The translations under genes and the position numbers were made by a program. The notes under the pieces are model-generated. The model ran no database searches and was not told where the DNA came from. It worked only from the letters and a program-made list of their open reading frames with translations. A stretch of 5,665 bases of DNA from a candidate division Hyd24-12 bacterium UBA5074 (GTDB taxonomy: Bacteria; Fermentibacterota; Fermentibacteria; Fermentibacterales; Fermentibacteraceae), in assembly GCA_002414865.1 (NCBI GenBank), contig DIAQ01000041.1, forward strand, positions 1,126 to 6,790. The letters run 5' to 3'. This document shows, one piece after another, positions 3,945 through 5,665 of the stretch. Numbering within the stretch: position 1 is the stretch's first letter; every line of letters begins with the position of its first letter.

Positions 3945-5665
3945 TCAGTGTCCTGAAGGGGCTTTCAGGACCTCTGCTGCATGTCTCTTGGCCACCAGGA
4001 ACGGGGGCATCACCAGCGCATCGATGCCCGTGCCGTAGAAGCACCTTATCGCGTCGACGGGGGATTCCACGATGGGCTCCCCCTTCACGTTGAAGGAGGT
4101 GTTCAGCACCACGGGCACGCCCGTGAGTCTGTCGAACGCCTCTATTATCGCGTAGTAGAACGGATTCGACTCGCGCGGCACGGTCTGCACCCGCGCGGTG
4201 CCGTCGACATGGGTCACGGCCGGTATCAGCGCCGCCTTCCCGGGTGGCACACGGTAGGTGCTTATCATGTAGCGCGACTTGCGGCAGCCCTCGAAGAACT
4301 CTCCGGCGCGCTCCTCGAGGACGGCCGGCGCGAAGGGCCTGAAAGGCTCCCGCTGCTTCACCACGCTGTTGACGATGTCCTTCATGTCCTCCCTGCGGGG
4401 ATCGGCAAGGATCGAGCGGTTGCCCAGGGCTCTCGGGCCGAATTCCATCCTCCCCTGGAACAGGCCGACGACCATGCCCTTCTCCACCAGCTTCGCAGCG
4501 ATGCCGGCGAGCCTCTCGGGCTTCGCGAACGTGAGCTTCGACTGCAGCAAGGCCGCCTCCACCGCCTTCTCCGCGTAGCCGGATCCGAGGTACATGTCCG
4601 AGGGCGGCTCGAGGTCGACGCCGGGGAACTGCGCCAGATGGACGCAGACCGCGGCTCCGATGGAGGTGCCGGCGTCATGGGGAGCAGGGAGCGGGTAGAT
4701 CTCGTCGAAGCCGGCCTCTCTCTCGATGAGGCCGTTCATCACGCAATTCAGGCCCACGCCCCCGGAGATCACCAGCTTGTCCAGCCCGGTCTTCTCCCGG
4801 AGGAGTCTGGCGAGCGAAAGGCCCAGCTCGTCCAGCGCCCTCTGCGCTGAGCATGCCGTGTTCTCGTGCCTCTGCGCCATCTCCTCGCCGGGGAGCCTGG
4901 GAGCCCCGATCTTCCCGGCCACCTCCGGGGAGAACCTCGCGGTGTGGACGCCCCGCGAGATGTCGAGCATGCGGGTGTCGACCACGATGCGCCCGTTGCC
5001 CGGAGTGCGGATCATCCTCCGGAAAAGGTCGATGAACTCGGGCTGGCCGTAGCTCGACAACCCCATCACCTTGTACTCGTCGCTGTCGGGCTCGAAGCCC
5101 AGGTGACGGGTGAGCGTGCTGTAGAAGACGCCCGGAGAGTTCGGGTACCGCGAGGAGGCGAGCCTCTCGAGCTTCCAGCCCCTGATGGCGCCGAGGAGGC
5201 TTGTGTCACGCTCGCCCACGCCGTCCATCGTCAGCACGGCGCAACTCTCGAACCCCGAGCAGAAAGCCGCGGCATAGGCGTGTGCGACATGATGCTCGAT
5301 GAAGTGCACGCGCGCCTTGAAGGAGGACCCGAGGTGGTCGCGCAGACGCGTTTCAATGTTGGCCATCTTCCTGGAGGCCGCGAGCTGGCCGGCCAGGAAG
5401 GTGGGTCCGCCGGAACGCAGAAGGTAGTGCCTGCTGAACTGCAGATTCTCCCGGAAGACGAGCCCGGGGAGCATGTAGTAGCCTACGTGGTCGAGGTCGC
5501 ATGGCTCGAGCCCGGCCTGCTTCAGCACGAATTCGACGGCCCTGGCGGGATAGTCGGCGTAATGCTTGATGCGCCTGAAGCGCTCCTCCTCGGCGGCGGC
5601 CACGAGGCGGCCGTCCACGAGAAGGGCTGCCGCTGCATCATGCTTGTAGCAGTTGAGACCCAGGA
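3945..5665 (-). CDS. Carbamoyltransferase, NodU/TobZ/CmcH family (N-terminus cut by window edge)
   Basis: This family transfers a carbamoyl group from carbamoyl phosphate, through carbamoyl-adenylate, to a hydroxyl of a sugar, antibiotic or Nod factor. The frame is open to the window end; 572 residues are visible, beginning LGLNCYKHDAAAALLVDGR, the hallmark N-terminus, so only a few residues are missing. The GTG at 5618 is internal. Counted from the codon at 5663: EEERF (25-29); Kae1-like metal site HHVAH with His124 and His128, plus Asp147 in MDG and Asp330 in HDAG, whose spacing fits the TobZ iron ligands as I recall them; GGVGLNCVMNG (301-311); then the YrdC-like C-terminal domain with GLFQGRMEFGPRALGNRS (400-417), REPFRPFAP and NTSFNVKGEPIV (521-532). 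All look intact. It meets the activator gene tail to tail with a 3-base gap. The acceptor is unknown: no glycosyltransferase or antibiotic gene is visible, and a cell-surface sugar is as likely as a secondary metabolite. Confidence 0.96.
   Translation of the reverse strand, partial: LGLNCYKHDAAAALLVDGRLVAAAEEERFRRIKHYADYPARAVEFVLKQAGLEPCDLDHVGYYMLPGLVFRENLQFSRHYLLRSGGPTFLAGQLAASRKMANIETRLRDHLGSSFKARVHFIEHHVAHAYAAAFCSGFESCAVLTMDGVGERDTSLLGAIRGWKLERLASSRYPNSPGVFYSTLTRHLGFEPDSDEYKVMGLSSYGQPEFIDLFRRMIRTPGNGRIVVDTRMLDISRGVHTARFSPEVAGKIGAPRLPGEEMAQRHENTACSAQRALDELGLSLARLLREKTGLDKLVISGGVGLNCVMNGLIEREAGFDEIYPLPAPHDAGTSIGAAVCVHLAQFPGVDLEPPSDMYLGSGYAEKAVEAALLQSKLTFAKPERLAGIAAKLVEKGMVVGLFQGRMEFGPRALGNRSILADPRREDMKDIVNSVVKQREPFRPFAPAVLEERAGEFFEGCRKSRYMISTYRVPPGKAALIPAVTHVDGTARVQTVPRESNPFYYAIIEAFDRLTGVPVVLNTSFNVKGEPIVESPVDAIRCFYGTGIDALVMPPFLVAKRHAAEVLKAPSGH
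3950..3971 (+). terminator. Possible hairpin terminator after the activator gene
   Basis: A perfect 8-bp stem (GTCCTGAA at 3950-3957, TTCAGGAC at 3964-3971) with a 6-base loop begins eight bases after the activator stop codon. It is contained in the last nine codons of the opposing carbamoyltransferase. What follows (CTCTGCTGC) is not a T-run, so an intrinsic terminator is not certain; the position, matching that of the hairpin after uvrA, is the main support. Confidence 0.45.

Noticed and set aside
4246..4262. TGGCAC followed by GTGC as a sigma-54 promoter
   Set aside because: GG to GC spacing is 12 rather than 10 bases and the site is inside the carbamoyltransferase coding sequence.
5616..5618. 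GTG 5618 as the start of the carbamoyltransferase
   Set aside because: The frame continues upstream with the family's conserved LGLNCYKHDAAAALL segment, so this codon is internal valine.

Overview
The window is a gene-dense piece of bacterial chromosome with high G+C (roughly two thirds by eye). It holds five protein genes, two of them cut by the window edges. Arginine is often encoded by AGG and isoleucine mostly by ATC, in all five genes alike, so nothing looks recently imported. I would guess an uncultured, high-GC bacterial lineage outside the well-studied phyla, but the sequence alone does not allow a name. No tRNA, rRNA, CRISPR array, insertion sequence or prophage gene was seen.

Layout: (1) bases 1-1239, plus strand, the C-terminal 412 residues of the excision-repair ATPase UvrA. 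(2) Bases 1241-2439, minus strand, a two-gene unit: a hotdog-fold PaaI-like thioesterase, then an RmlD-like NAD(P)-dependent reductase that overlaps the thioesterase stop and seems to start at CTG. (3) Bases 2440-2591, a 152-bp divergent control region with three perfect inverted repeats, an AT-rich TATATAAG box and a possible sigma-54 promoter pointing at the thioesterase. (4) Bases 2592-3941, plus strand, an NtrC-type sigma-54 activator that starts at TTG behind a strong GGGAGG. (5) Bases 3945-5665, minus strand, a NodU/TobZ/CmcH-type carbamoyltransferase missing only its first few residues.

The plus and minus genes alternate and meet tail to tail with gaps of 1 and 3 bases. At both convergent junctions a GC-rich or perfect hairpin starts 8-9 bases after the stop of the plus-strand gene, inside the last codons of the opposing gene. 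These look like compact terminators sharing coding sequence.

The most unusual protein is the activator. Its receiver domain aligns with NtrC without gaps from the phosphorylation position onward, yet the phosphorylated Asp, the conserved Thr and the conserved Lys are Ser, Gly and Glu, while the AAA+ motor keeps Walker A, Walker B and GAFTGA. It is probably controlled by something other than phosphorylation. Its possible targets, the thioesterase-reductase unit and the carbamoyltransferase, would fit modification of a sugar, lipid or secondary metabolite. That link is inference from position only. I see no evidence of a complete new system in this window.
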